Position numbers and translations under genes: made by a program
Shown: positions 48,689-62,300 of the stretch, piece after piece
How positions within the stretch are numbered: position 1 is the first letter of the stretch
Layout of the letters: every line of letters begins with the position of its first letter
From: Varroa destructor
Taxonomy: Eukaryota > Arthropoda > Arachnida > Mesostigmata > Varroidae
Assembly (NCBI RefSeq): GCF_002443255.2
Contig: NW_019211456.1
Span: 36,897,042 to 36,961,041 of the forward strand
DNA: 64,000 nucleotides
Reading direction: 5' to 3'
The notes under the pieces: model-generated
What the model was told of the DNA's origin: nothing
Seen by the model: the letters and a program-made list of their open reading frames with translations, nothing else
Databases searched by the model: none

Positions 48689-51105
48689 TTGTCTAGCTCG
48701 CCGATACGGTTAGCGTTGTTGTGATATCAGTGCCGTCGCAATACGCGCCAGCACCAATACTACCCTTACCATGCAAGAGATGTCATGTGAGATACAAGCA
48801 GTGAAAAAAACCTGTTTGTGTACAACTGATTCAAGATTTTTTTTGGAGGATGGAAAAGCGTTGGGTTAGACGACGCCGCTGGGGTTTGGGCAACCGTGTT
48901 ACATTCTGGTTCGTCGTCGTTGTTTCACTGCTCTTGTTGTTGAAGAAGTAATTCCTGTGAGAATAGGGCGGCAACCGCTGTCGTTAGTGTATTATTTCTC
49001 TATATAACAATGATATTCAATATTATCGTTGATCTCTTCGGGCGCACGGTTTTTTGCCATCGTACACTTCAGTAATTGTTTGTAGTGTGCCCTCGTGCTT
49101 TGCAACTATAGCATAGGTTTTTTTTCGATAGCGTACAGAACGATTTGAAGCTAGCAAGTTTGTTGCCAGCAGGGATCATCCAACGATCATAAGGCAGGAC
49201 CATCATGTAATATCACTGACGTACTTTTTGTATTACGTGTCATATGTTACAGGGTTCAACAAATCGAGCACGTATATCTTGCGGACATTTCTCCAATTGT
49301 TTGGCTCTGTCTTGAAACATATTCTCGCCTACGAGTGCGAGTAAGAAAAATACGAAGAAAAAACGAGTGAGAAGGTACTACGAACTGCCTAAGCACATTC
49401 ATGATAACATTAAAAAGAACTATACATGACAACTATGGTAGGGTGGCATGTTTTAACCAGCAAATGTTTGAAATATGGAATGAAAAGCGAAACTGTCGAT
49501 TTCGATGACCTACGTATTAAATTGATCTGTGTAGCGTAACGAGGCCTGATCCGAAGGGAAGAACCCTTATTTGAGTATGACGCATAAGCAGATAGATGTG
49601 ATTGGTGAACTTTAAAATTCATCAAAATATTTTATAAGATACAATGGGCGTTACCAATGACGTTTGACACAGGCAAAAAGAAGCACAGCTGTTCTGACAG
49701 ACGCTCAATCTGGCGCTTGATTGCTGACAAGAAGATTTTCATTATCCAAGTATACTAGGCTTATATAAAATTACATCTACAAAGAATATTGATTGTCTGC
49801 TACACCTGGTAGGGCATCTACCATGTGGCTTACTAGTTATTGAGATCAAAAGCCGGGGCGTACGAAGATCTGTGGAAAACGTTCAATGGTTTGTCGATGT
49901 TCCGCCCTGTTACTCTATATGTTTTGAGTACACTTTGACTCTCGGTCACATACATCCGATACTACACTTCTAGTGGAATCTTAACGTTTAAAACCGTCGA
50001 ACGGCATTGATGTAGGTAAAGAACCTCCTAACTGCAAGTCATTATGCCATCGCCTATTCGGCCGAAAGTGTTTTGCGGAAGTTCTATATGATCATACAAA
50101 TCATAGTTAATTCGTGCTTGAGCTAGACCTTGCATTTTTCAAAAATGAGCACGAGAGATTTTTATGGCGCCGTTCACTCTAGCGCCTAGTTTGAGCTTGT
50201 ACGAGAAAAGGCACCAAAAACGAATGTCAGCTGCGGGTTACATATCGATATTTTTTTGTTGAAAAGTCGCTTACGGAAATTCCAGCTGTTCAACTCATGT
50301 CTGGCTCAGTTCATCCACGAGGCAACTGCCCTGACAGAAAAGGTCGCGATGGGATTTCAGACTTCGGAAAGATGGGGCTCGAAACAAGAGCAGCCGACGA
50401 CAAAGATACAGAAGAAAAAGACGCCATCATCGAACAGACTGCGGCAACAGACTAATTAACCAAACGAGCGAGCAGCTAAGATAGGGTCTACATTCGTTAC
50501 GGCCCCGATACGATCTCGCATGCCGGCTTCCATTTCGACTCGTCACTCGGTTGCCAGTGGATTGTCAGTCTAACTTAAATCTCGACTAGTCCGAACCAGC
50601 TAGCGCAGATCTCCCGTCGACTGAAACAGGTAAATCGGTCTCGGTTGCTCACCAACGCCCGCTGCAGCCGTTGCCATACGATCGAGCCGCCGCGGATACC
50701 GCACCGCGTTCGGGCATCATTCAGTCTAACCGGGTACGGGTTACGGGATATGGATGCTCGCGTCGACGCGACCAGTGACCGTTGCCGTGATCGTCGAAGT
50801 CGGTAAGTAATTTCAAGCAGTAGCGGCGTCCGTCAGCTTGGTCAGTCGGTTCGTTCCCTCCACTACTCATCAGCACAACTGCGACCACTCATCCATCCGC
50901 ATCTATCCGGCTGGCCACGTTTTTTTCTCGTTCAGAAGCTACAAACGAGCTTTGGGAAGGCAGACGTGAAGTGCGGGTGACAGACAGGACAATGAAGGTC
51001 TATGTTCAGGCGAAATAGAATAGCACCATGGCGTTGAACATTGGGGTCGACTAACGCGCCCCTAGAGTCAGGCATAAAAGGCAGAATAAAAGGAGGGAGA
51101 GAGGG

Positions 51106-51137
51106 TGTTTGTGTTTGTGTGTGTGTGTGTGTGTGTG
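51106..51137 (+). repeat. GT dinucleotide tract with GTTT units
   Basis: GTTT units pass into a pure GT run. Function not visible. Confidence 0.85.
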
Positions 51138-54100
51138 GCTGTCAGTTGTAGAAGATAAGTCAATTGATTGCTCCGGGTCCCGTTGGTATGTTCTTGTTGT
51201 TATTATTTTTTATGGGCTTATCCGACGGATAACAATAATGTAGCATTATATGTATAATATGAAATATCGATAAGAGATATCAGTCAGTCGGCGTCGTTCT
51301 TCATCTAACGGTATTTTTCTTGGTACCGAGTTTCGCCATATGTACAGTTACAGTTAGTTTAAGCCATTACTTTTTGATATAGCGAAAAGGCCGGCTGACT
51401 AATAGGCGTTGGTTTGACGATCTGTAGTACGAACAATAGGCACGTTCAGTCCCCTAATAGGTGTAGTCTTCATATGACTATTGTCGGCGTAAAGCCGATC
51501 CACGATTCTAAAGATGAGGCAAGAAAAAGCTTGACTTTTTCTATACTTGGAGCGCACGAGTTATCCAAATGCGTGTTTCCGTCTTATTGACGGTGTCGTC
51601 GTACGGTATGACGCTGCCATAAAAGCTCCCTTCGACGCCAATGCAGCGTCAAAATGTAACGATGACTATTAACAATATATACATAATTCATTCGTGTCGC
51701 TGATCAGAACTTTGCCAGCTCCGCGTCGTTCCTTTGACGCTGACGTGGCCGCCGCCACAGCAAGCGACAACGCTTAATTAACGCTCAGCCGGCGCGCTCG
51801 TTAATCTATTTATCCATTCATTTACGTCTGTCGATCTATATTTCTAGTTCACTTTCGCTTGAGATGACAATAGTAATTAGGTTACGTTCATTGTAGTGAT
51901 AGCAGCGATCAGGATTGTTGTGACCGTTCTTCGGAACAGAGAGAATCTCAGACGGAAACATTTTTGTGCGTACGGTAAAAACGATTGCCTAAGGTTAACG
52001 GCGATCAGACCTGTCAGCGGATCAATTAAGCTTTCAGTGTGTGATAATAGTTTCGTTTCATTCGATAGTCGCGGGTGTGCACTACGTGCAACGATTACAA
52101 CGACAAAGTTGTCGTCGGCCTTAAATGCATGTACCGTGTATGTATAGACAGATACGTTTCAAGTTCTAAATGAAAAAGCAGGCCGCCTTCGTCAACGGAC
52201 GAAGGCCGTCGACGTGCAGTCGCGCCTAAAGTAGAAGACATACAGCTAACGGTCGGTCGTGTGAGAATCACCCCTATAACACCGGTTTGCTATATTCTGT
52301 TCATTACCGGCTTAGGGTAGCAGCGCTGTACCTGCAGCGGTTTTCTAACTAAAATCATAGCCCCCCAAATCGAATATATGGTATGTGTGAGTATGTATAA
52401 CTGACAAATTGATGATGGGGAGGGCTAAAGGCCTTTTCCCAGAAGATTGATACCAATTCTGTGTAATAAGATAACGCTACGCTGATTTGTTTTACCCATA
52501 TTTATTCCTATTTGTGCAAACTTGGTCATTTATCGTATACAAGATGTAATCAATAGAGGCAGAGGGAAGTACGATGTCGATACGGGATCTTTTTTAATTG
52601 GTAAATAAATTTTTCTCCGCTATCCCATACGGTTGTTTTCTATTTTGTTTTAAGCCAACCTTTACCCATCTAGTGAAGTTGTGATCTGATAGAATTCAAG
52701 CCGTCTGATGTACGAGTTAATTTTTCAGCTGTACCTGCTTAGATACGCGGCTGAATTGTGACTTCATTCGAGATAATGAATATCTATCGACTACGCGATT
52801 GTTAAACGTACGCTTCTCTGTTTTGATCAGCTAAACTTTTTTCACGTTAGCATTAATGGTAATACGTCCGCGATTCGTATTTTGTTACGATATAGTTGTC
52901 CTTGACTCATGTCGATTTAAAGGTAATAAACTATCGAAACTTGTAATGTGCTACCGCAATATATAGTCGTCGTAAACGAGGACCATTCTAGCTCGGTCAT
53001 AATGTTGCTGCGTTCTGTACCTCTAGCGTAATGATCTTCGCAACTTCACGCCCGAACATAAAGCTATTTTCCCTCTACAGTTTCTTTTATGGTTCCCTTC
53101 GCAAAACCTAGCGACATCCGCTTCGCTTCGTATAGGTTGTTGTCCATGTCTCATTGGCCCACGCTCTTCGTACGGAACGAACTTTACCCCCCACATTTTG
53201 CCTTCAGTAAGTCCATCTTTTCCTAATCCGCCTGCAGACAGTTCCGATCGACAGCAACAGGCAGGTCTGCGGGCAAGTTTATGTGCTTGTCCTAATTCGC
53301 GCGTTCCCGAGGGGAACACCGATTGCCGTCACCATTGCCGTCGCACCATTCCTGTCATCGTTCCTGTTACCGTCAATAGAAGGATTTAATGTTCAACCGT
53401 GTTACTGGGGGAAGGGGGAGATAGAATTGTGCTGATCGATTCCTGATGCTGAGTGGGGATGCGCCCGTCACGACCGAAGGCCAATATAATAGATAACTAT
53501 ATCCAAGCGACGCAGACGACGATTAGAATGAGACTAGCAGTATCAGCATCCGCCCGCAGTTGGCAGTGCTTGCCGCGGCGGTAGTCAATAGGCTTCTGCT
53601 GTCCACTATGACAGGACATTTGCTACCGCCTCTTGTCTCGCCCTCGATTCTATTGTTACTGTGGCCTGCGGGTGTGCGTCCGCTGGCCAATCCTGATCCT
53701 CGGTGTGTTAGTGTGTCGTCGCTTCTACCGCCTTTGTTGTTGTTAAACAAGTATCGTCGATGATGATGACGACAATCAGCGATGGCGCCTCGAACACGAG
53801 CAGCACCAATGAAAGCAACAGTTGCGGTCGTCGTAAAGGGTGTCGGTCTTCTTCACGCAGCACCCTCAATGGCTGCTAGCTGGTTCGACGTTGGCACCAC
53901 CTCCGTTTAAACGTGAAGATAAGTAGCAAGTATGCTACCCACCGGCTGGGTGACCGGGAGATCACCGGAAACCCATGGTTTTCAATGAAGCCAACACAGG
54001 CCGACTGGCTAGGTGACTAACTGACTGAGTAAACGAAGTAAAACACCTTCAAATGGTGCCGCCCATTGCTGGCCGTTGCCCCCTTCCCCTTCATACTTCA

Positions 54101-55861
54101 CCGCCGTCTCTTTCATCGTGCTAGAGTCACCATCGCTATGAAAAGCTACCGTAACAGTAGTCGCCGTGAGCAATCAGCATCTTCATGCAACAGTTGTTGT
54201 AGTAGCGTTAAGATAAATACTTATGTGTAACAGTTAGCTATATCAATGGCCTTTTATAATATGGCTAAGCGATTTCCTACTGAAGAAGCTGCAACACGAA
54301 TGATTGTTCGGAATGGGTCAGACATGACGACTACGATCGCTGATTTCCGCGATAATTGTGATATCGTGTGCAATATGTAAACGTAAACAGTTATGCTACA
54401 TGTTGCTCTATTGACACCTCTGGTAGTAGACTGAATCAGTAGAAGCTATTAACAGCAGAGAAAAGAATGCCGACAGAAGAGTTCTGTAAAACGTTGATTT
54501 GCTGACGCGTCATAAGCACCGGGATCTGTCTTTCTCGTTTGAAAGTTTCCGTGATGAGTGGCCATTGGGAGCGTTCGATTTCGATTAAGTTGGCTTAGCC
54601 ACGACGTTGATGATGACCAAGACACGACTGGGTCGATTGGCGATTGACTGGTGAACCTATCAATGCGTAGGTTTATCATTGTTTACTCAAGACGATGAAA
54701 GGTCGTGCATTCGTTTGACGCCATGAGATCACCTAGCAACTGCTAACGATATCGATAGCACCACTTACTGCAATGATGGACGGCTATATAAGTACGGCAC
54801 TGATGTTGACGTGGCGCAATGTCAATCGGCGGCCACTGGCACGCGCGCAAGACGACGACCGAAGATTTCATCAATTCAGCGACATCCATCACGGCAAGAG
54901 AAAACCTATAGACGTCCAAATCGCGCCGTAACTCACGTACATTTCGCGAGTCTCATACTGTTGTTGCTCCCTTAGCTTCAGGTGATGATCGCATTAATCT
55001 TCTACGTCGCTTTTATCGACGCTATCCTTTGACGCTGCGATCTGTTTAGCCTTCGCGGCATGCTGCCAGGCCAAACTTGTTGTTACTATTGCTGCTGCTG
55101 GACTTACTACTGTTTCTATTGTGCATTTCTGTTACAACGGTACCAAGTGGTTGACCGGTTGTCACTGAGGCGTTGCTGAAGCCCTAAAGCAGCTCTCGTT
55201 TTCGTGGCCGATCTCTCTGAACTGCGTGCCCCATACAATATGATGTTCCAGAAATACGATATATGTGAGTGAACAAAACGCAAAACGTAACTGGAAATCG
55301 ACGCTGCATCCCAGCAGAATGGACGAAGGCGGGCTGTCGGGTAAAAGCTCATTTCTATCGACAGGTGTATACTTCATTCTCGTAGTTCGTCTTACGTTGA
55401 ATGCCACCACTATCCACGACTGGATGTAACAGCAACGCCGGTGTCATCAAAACCAACGGCAGAACTGTCATCGGTATAGCCATCACCACTGCGAAGGGCC
55501 GTCAAGCCGCGTTTCTGTAGTTCCTAGATGACGATCCCTCTTCGTAGACTACATCTAACAAAAGTCGTGGAATAACAACCAATTAAGTTAGTAAACGTCA
55601 CAAGCTGCCTTGTCTCGATTCGAACTTGACTAAAGACAACCCAATAACATCGGGCGCAGGGATGGCAGCTTTGGCCCAGCTGTGAACTCCTCTTGTTTAC
55701 TCGTGCTGCTGCTGCTGCTGCCGCTGCCAAAAACTGTCCTTTCTAATTCTCTGCGAAAATGTCATTCAATCACCAATGATCTACAGGGGATCGAAGGTTT
55801 TGGGAAGAAATAAATAAGGAATGAGGCCGCCATCAGCGCTAGCGCAACTGCTGTCTGCGGA

Positions 55862-55880
55862 CCCCCCCTCCCCCCCCCCG
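55862..55880 (+). repeat. Poly-C run with one T
   Basis: Seven C, one T, then eleven C. A similar 11-C run lies at 43,030-43,040. Such runs are prone to sequencing length errors. Confidence 0.85.
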
Positions 55881-58800
55881 GTGTAAGATTGGAACGAATT
55901 ATATATGTCAAAATGATTGTGGAACATTAGGTCGGGGGTAGAGCGCTGCGTCCCAAAGGCCGCTTAGCCTATTGACGGCTACCATGGTAACAAAGTATTA
56001 GCAAAGCCATATCTTAAGCAGCTGTTATTTTTACCACCGGCTGTTTTTGTCAAGACCTGACTGCCAGATCGTTCCCGTACCAGTTGATCGATTCTGGCTG
56101 CTTCCGTTATTCCGGCTATCCGTGTTGTAGTCAGTGCGTGTCTCAAGTGCGCAAAAAGAGCAATGCACACCCTGACAGTCGCGTAGAGCCGCACTCATAA
56201 GCAAGCTAAGAGCGCGGCGAACGACGGCCGCAAAACGAAAGGATGAATAAAGGAGCGATAGAGAAAACCGTCGATCCATAGACGTAGGGACGCTTAGACG
56301 AAACATCTGGCTGACGGACAGATAAACACAAAGGAAATGCATCCTGATCTTTCTTTATGTTCATTTTGCTCCATTATCCTCTAGAGCCAATGGCAAACAG
56401 CAAAGAGGCCGATGGACATCCCTCGTGTCGGGGATCGCTGCGTCGGTTGTTGCTGCTTTAATCGAAGTTCCTCTCCGGGCTCGCCAGTGGCTGCTGAGGT
56501 GCCGCTGACGCCCGAAGGCGTGCGCAGACGCATTATGATGCAATGAGTAGCAGCGGCGACGAACGGGTACTGGACAACAACACTATCTCTAATAACAGTC
56601 GACCAAGGTATTGACGAAGAAGATGATGTCTGTCATAACAACAGAGGCGTCTTATGAATGCAAGCTGTTCAGCCATTCAGTTGCAACCGAATGGGCTTGG
56701 ACCCCGATACCGCAGACTTTAGTTTCAGTGTCACTATGGTAAACTGGCGAAAAGGCACGTATGCTGGTGGGTGGCTGAGAAAGTGTGGGTTGACGATGGC
56801 CTACCTAGGCCGGACGCCAGAAAGAACGTTTGCTGAGTGGACATCAATTTAGCTTCGTTCTTAATGTGCGCACTGTTCATCTTGAGCTCGCTTCATTTCA
56901 GTTCCTCGTAGATGCCGGCGCTTAGTTCGCCCAATTGATCAACGAGTTTTATCGCTCGGCTGAGGTACATGGAAGACACTCATGGAAAAAGGTATAAGTA
57001 TCGGAAAAAAAATCAGTAAAAATCGACCTCTCACTTTATATAAGCACTTAATAAGATAATTAATCGACTTTATTTGTCCTACAACTGCTGGGCTAGTGGG
57101 GGGTGAATTGATTTCCATTGTCAGGTTGATTTCGGCAAATCTCGTGTTTTTATAGTTTCTACGGTAACAGTATCTACTGACATACAATCTAAGTGAGTAC
57201 GGCTAATTATCTCGAACATATTGAACGTTGCCCTAAAACAGCTGCGATACAAGTATTATATCAAAGAAAAGGTGTAAATTAGCTTCCCGTTTGTACGCGC
57301 TGAACTCGGTCGTTTGTCACTGTCGAGGGGACGGAAGCTGAAAATGGTTCGATTGCACACCCCATAATGTGTTTTTTTTTTTGCTTCTGTACTTCTTGTT
57401 TCTACGCTAGACAATGTAGCGAAAAGCTCCCCCAGGTGCCATTGATTTCTCTGCAGCTAATACAAGAGGTTTATTCTGCTCTACTCCGTAGTACATCTGT
57501 ATGGTAACCATAATACATAAGCAGGCAGATTATCTAGTTTAGTAAGTACATAGTAATTATTAACATGGTGCTATCGCGTTAAGAAACGCAACAATAGCGA
57601 TAACCTAACTCTAGCAGATATGGTCTACAGGAATACTATGATGTATAACTCTTTGTTTGACTAGATTCATATCTCGTGTACGCGTAGCGGCTAAAGGTCT
57701 CAGGAAAACGGCCTCAACGAGTCAGGAAGTCTTCTACGCAACCCACAGACTAGCGAATGCGTTTGTCTCATGTATTTTCAATCTAATACGATGCAACCTA
57801 TTATTAGAGTTTAATAACATCAATAGAACAGCATACCAATTCAAGGAGACGCTGTACGGGTCAAAATCATCATACACACAAAATAGTTGTACAACACTCG
57901 GCTATGTAGCGGATTTTTTGGCGCCCAGTGCTTGCAGGCTCCCTGTCGCCGTCAGGCCCTTCGGCCTTAGATTCGTTGTCGCTGTGTCGTTTCAATTCGC
58001 ACTAATAGAGCTTGCGCGAAGCGATAGATAGGAGTGTTTGACGTAGAATAATAGTATTTACCGGTCGGGAGAAAGCACAGCGGAGCCGCGGCTGTGTATG
58101 TATCTGTCGTGTACAATACACTTTTACTTTGACGCTATTGATATTACTCTTAGTGATCATTACGTTGAAGCGATTGCTGTCGGCGTTGTTGCTATCACAA
58201 CGCTAAACAGCGGGGGGTGATGGTTGTGGCGGTAAGGCAATGCTAATAATTCGGATTGACTGCCCACACCGCCTCCGCCAGCAACGTCCTTTCATCTTCA
58301 TGATCATCACTATCAGCATGGCGGATTAGTTGTTGCCACGGCTGCTGCTCCCATAACCGCCAGAGATACCGCCGCTGTTGGTGTCGATGCTACTGACTCT
58401 TCAGCTCGTGGTTGTTCCTTATCTTTTAGAAAGTGTTGCACGATTGGCACGTACGTGCATAGCTATATGCGAGTCTTCGACTTCCGCCGCTATAATCGCT
58501 GCTACAACTACTACTCCTATTGCTGGCGTCATTGTTGTTGTTAACGGTTGTGGTGTCCTGGTCCCGCGCGCCATTCGTCGGCCTGTGCGCACGTGCGAAG
58601 GAACGCGCGCTGCCAAAGCGGGCGATCAGCCTTTCGATCGCTAAAAATCCGCTGATGTTACCACTATCATTACGAGTATCACCATCCGTCATCGGTCGTC
58701 CGTACTGTTGAATGAGTTTCATGGTCACAGTTAACATTACTAGCATAAACACGGCCAGCACAAAGGCTCCTTCTTCGTATGCAGCGGCGTCAATGTCATT

Positions 58801-59350
58801 CTGGCAAGAAGGCCGTTCTGCTTCATGAAATCATAAGGCTAACAAGCGATAGGAAAGACAGAGACACCAATAGAGCAACGACGAGAGAGAAACGATCTCT
58901 TGGAGTGGTGCGGCAATGGACTTTGGACAGGTAGCCAGAGCACAGGTAGTCGTACTAGCAGATTGTTGTTAAGAGCAGCGGCGACGGCGGTGGCGGTGGC
59001 GGCAGCAGTTCTGATGAGAGCCCAGATAGATTTCCTATTTTAGACCTTGTGGCTGCCTGTACCAGCGTCGCTAGCGCTCTACCATTAATTGGTTGGTGAA
59101 GCGATAACAACGCCATTGACGGTAATGGACACGCTACTACGCATCGGCAGCGGTGGCGGCATGTCCTTAGCTGCGCCAATAGGTTCTGAACCTGCGCGTC
59201 CGGGAGACGATGCCGGAACCCTTGCACATTACAACGACGTCTATCAACGTCGTCTGCTGCTGCTGATTGCATTGAATGGTTGTGGTTGGTCGGTCGGACG
59301 GTCGATGGGAACGGAGCCCATGCGGACGTAACAGTAGCTGACGCTCAGAT

Positions 59351-62300
59351 CAGTATGTTTCCGTGATGAACTAAACTAATACGTTACTCTACAAACGACG
59401 AGATTTCTGTGTGATGGCTGTCTGAATAATATAGTAGATTATTGATAATCTACTTTCTTCGCGGCGTACAATGGTTTGGCTAGAACTCGTAGCAAGGAAT
59501 TGTACAATATATAGGTAGAGAAGGAAAGATTCCAGACAGACAAACAAACATTAGGTTCCTGACTTGGCTCTTAATGCAGATTTTCCAGCTCCTTCTTATT
59601 GATTTACTTAGCAGGTGTGCCCGCGCAGAATAAACGTTATTACACATCTGCCTATGTATAGGATATAGTGGTAATGTATTTAGATTTTGTCTGCCCAGCA
59701 CGGCGGGCAGCTACTCACTGTACCCGTGTTCAAAGACTAGTTCTCCTCAGTGTCTCCTCCGGATCGCACACTCAGCGAGCGACATAAGTCTGTCTTTCTT
59801 TGAGAGCAGTGAGCTTGTGCCAGACGAGTGACAAGCTTAGACTGCAGCATTTTTCTGGTCGAAATTGGCCCATTTCGAACAGTATCGCAATAAATTAAAA
59901 CGAAAGACTACAACAATGGTGGCAAACCCATCTGTAGAACGTCCCACAGACAAAACCGGTTGTGCGCAGCAGTTAACGAACGTCACACTGATGAATAGAC
60001 TCAACCAAAAACAATGTAGACGGAGCTAGACTTCGAATTTCGTCCGGGGACACGGGGCCACGACTTAGCGGCTCAACAAAGAGAAAACCCTTCGTAAGAT
60101 CCCTGCTCGACTATTGCAATGGCATGGAAAAGCCCAAACGAGGTTTTCCAGGGCCGCAACTTCGTATGAAAAGCACGCGGCGTTTGAAGTTGAGATTCAC
60201 CCATTTTAACTACGGTTTCTTTGAAGTCGTGTACGCAAGACAGTACAAACAGTGTATATGCACAAACTTCATTGCTGCATAGATACGCTGCTTGTATTAT
60301 AAGCAAATATTAGATAAGGGCTGTTGTTGATATTTAGCTGTGCTTTATGACAGATGTGACCGTTTTTTTTCTCTACTGTGTATTATTATTATTATACAGA
60401 GTAAAGCAGAGTCTCTCAATGGATTGAAATAATTTGAGCATTTTCTGCTATCTTAAATGAAGACCCTTAGGTAATTAAGGTGACATTTGCCCCACGCACA
60501 ATGTACCGTAGTTGTCCTTTGCTCGGTGTGTTGACGGCCTCTATGCTTCGTAGAAAGCAATAAATGACATAAAAGCAAAACTCTGCTGAAAGACAGCCCT
60601 GACACTTCGGGGGTAGCGCAGAGAATACGCGCCATTGTACGAAGACTAGTTAAGCTGTTGTGTGCCTCCAATCAGGTAGCGTCGTCTATCGGCTATAGCA
60701 ACAGTAGCGCCAGTCGTCAGTGTTGGTTAAAAATAAAAAGAGTGACGATTTTACGACGCTAAACTTCCGCCTATTAAAAGATTTTGGTCAGCGTTCAATT
60801 TTAGTTGGACGTCTATGCAACGTTCGTACTGGTCGTCGAGCTCGTTTCGGTGCCGATGACGGGGCCAGGGCGGAACGCAGTGCTCGCGTGAAAATCAGTA
60901 TAGAAATGTTCTTTTTTCTATACTTTTTGGAGCGATATCTAACATGTCGAATATCACCGTTAGTTTTATTAGCAGTATCAGTAAGATCAGCTTAAATCAA
61001 TCGAGAGACAATTGATGACATTTCTATCGTTGTTTTTTTGCTAGCGTCGCCTGAAACAACTGTTCAAACAAGCCTAGCGAGTAGATCACAAGTTTAAAGA
61101 ATCAGGTAAAAAAAAACAACAAACAATATGTTCGGTTTTGTATTAATTTGCATCGTGATTATAACGGATTAGATGGACAACTGGGAAAAAAATAGCGGCG
61201 ATCTTTTGTACCGACGCAAAAGCGAAAACAAGATTCACCGAATGGCTTCATGGTCCTGGGAGAGCGCACAGTTCATACCTCAGGGAAAACTGCAAACATA
61301 AAAAATTACAGTGATACGACTGCAATAGATCGTTTAATAAAAAAAAAACAAAAAAACATTTTTCCCTAAGTTAAAGAACGGTGTCAGCGTGAGGGTCGTA
61401 ATGGATCCGAGATACCTGTACTTACGTGTAATTTTTTATTTTTACGCTGGCATTTCAGGGAAGGCCAAGAGCTGTTTTTCCTCAAATACGAGGACGCTTT
61501 CAGCGTTTCTTAAATAAAAGCGGTTTTGAAACGAACAATAATTCAACTAGTTTCCACAATATATTTGGCCAGATGTCTTTGCCGGTCTGTTCGATGTCGG
61601 GCAGACCCCCAATGCTACCCAGTTTCGTAATAGAGAAACGGCGTTCGCTGGAAATGATGGGGTGCCTATGCTCGGTCTGGAAGCTACGAAGTCAGTGTTA
61701 CGTAACGTATCAAAGAAAAAACATTAGCAAAAAAGACATGGTGTCTGCGAGAGAAACCTTCGATGGTATGAGTTCCCGTTGAAATGATTACGCCAGGTAT
61801 ATTTTTTCTAAATTTTTTTGTTTCTGCGTCAGACAAAGAACAGCATTTAATCACAGCCGGCTGGTTAACTAACAAACGATCTTGTCGCCTGTGGCTAGTT
61901 TGTGATCAAGACTTGTATTGATTTTAACCAAATCATAGCGAACAGCTATACTCTGAATACGTTAATATCGATCAATATATATAGTATTCTCTATTGGAAA
62001 GCTATAAACATTACCCAGGAATCAATAGAATAATAGTGCTATACTAGTCGTTGAGCGTGCGTTATTTGTTAGCTTTTATAAGCGAGAACAGAATTTGTGG
62101 CCAAGTTGATGAACTTTAGATGGGAAACTTCTAGTGACACAACATAGTCCCAATTCTAAGGAGAAGTAAATTTGTCCCTCATCACATCATGTTTTACGCT
62201 CGTTTCTATAATAATTTTACGTGACTCCCCCCTTTATCTCTCTCCCTATATGTTTTCTATCTGTTCTCTTTTTTTTTTCCAATATAACTGACGTCGTACG

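Larger units (their letters stand above)
45117..50250. other. AT-rich non-coding stretch right of the GGTC array
   Basis: No supported gene. A TTCG/CTCG run at 47,288-47,320, two perfect POU octamers (47,531-47,538 and 48,027-48,034) and five TA arrays between 47,888 and 48,688. Confidence 0.45.
50251..59350. other. Non-coding stretch with GC-richer islands
   Basis: No supported gene. GC-richer patches at about 50.4-50.95, 53.2-53.9 and 58.3-59.3 kb; a C-rich run at 55,862-55,880; a short CTG run near 55,707. Open frames up to about 124 codons occur (for example 57,657-58,031) but show no domain. Confidence 0.45.

Noticed and set aside
57657..58031. 124-codon open frame
   Set aside because: No recognisable domain or composition unlike its surroundings; similar lengths arise by chance here.
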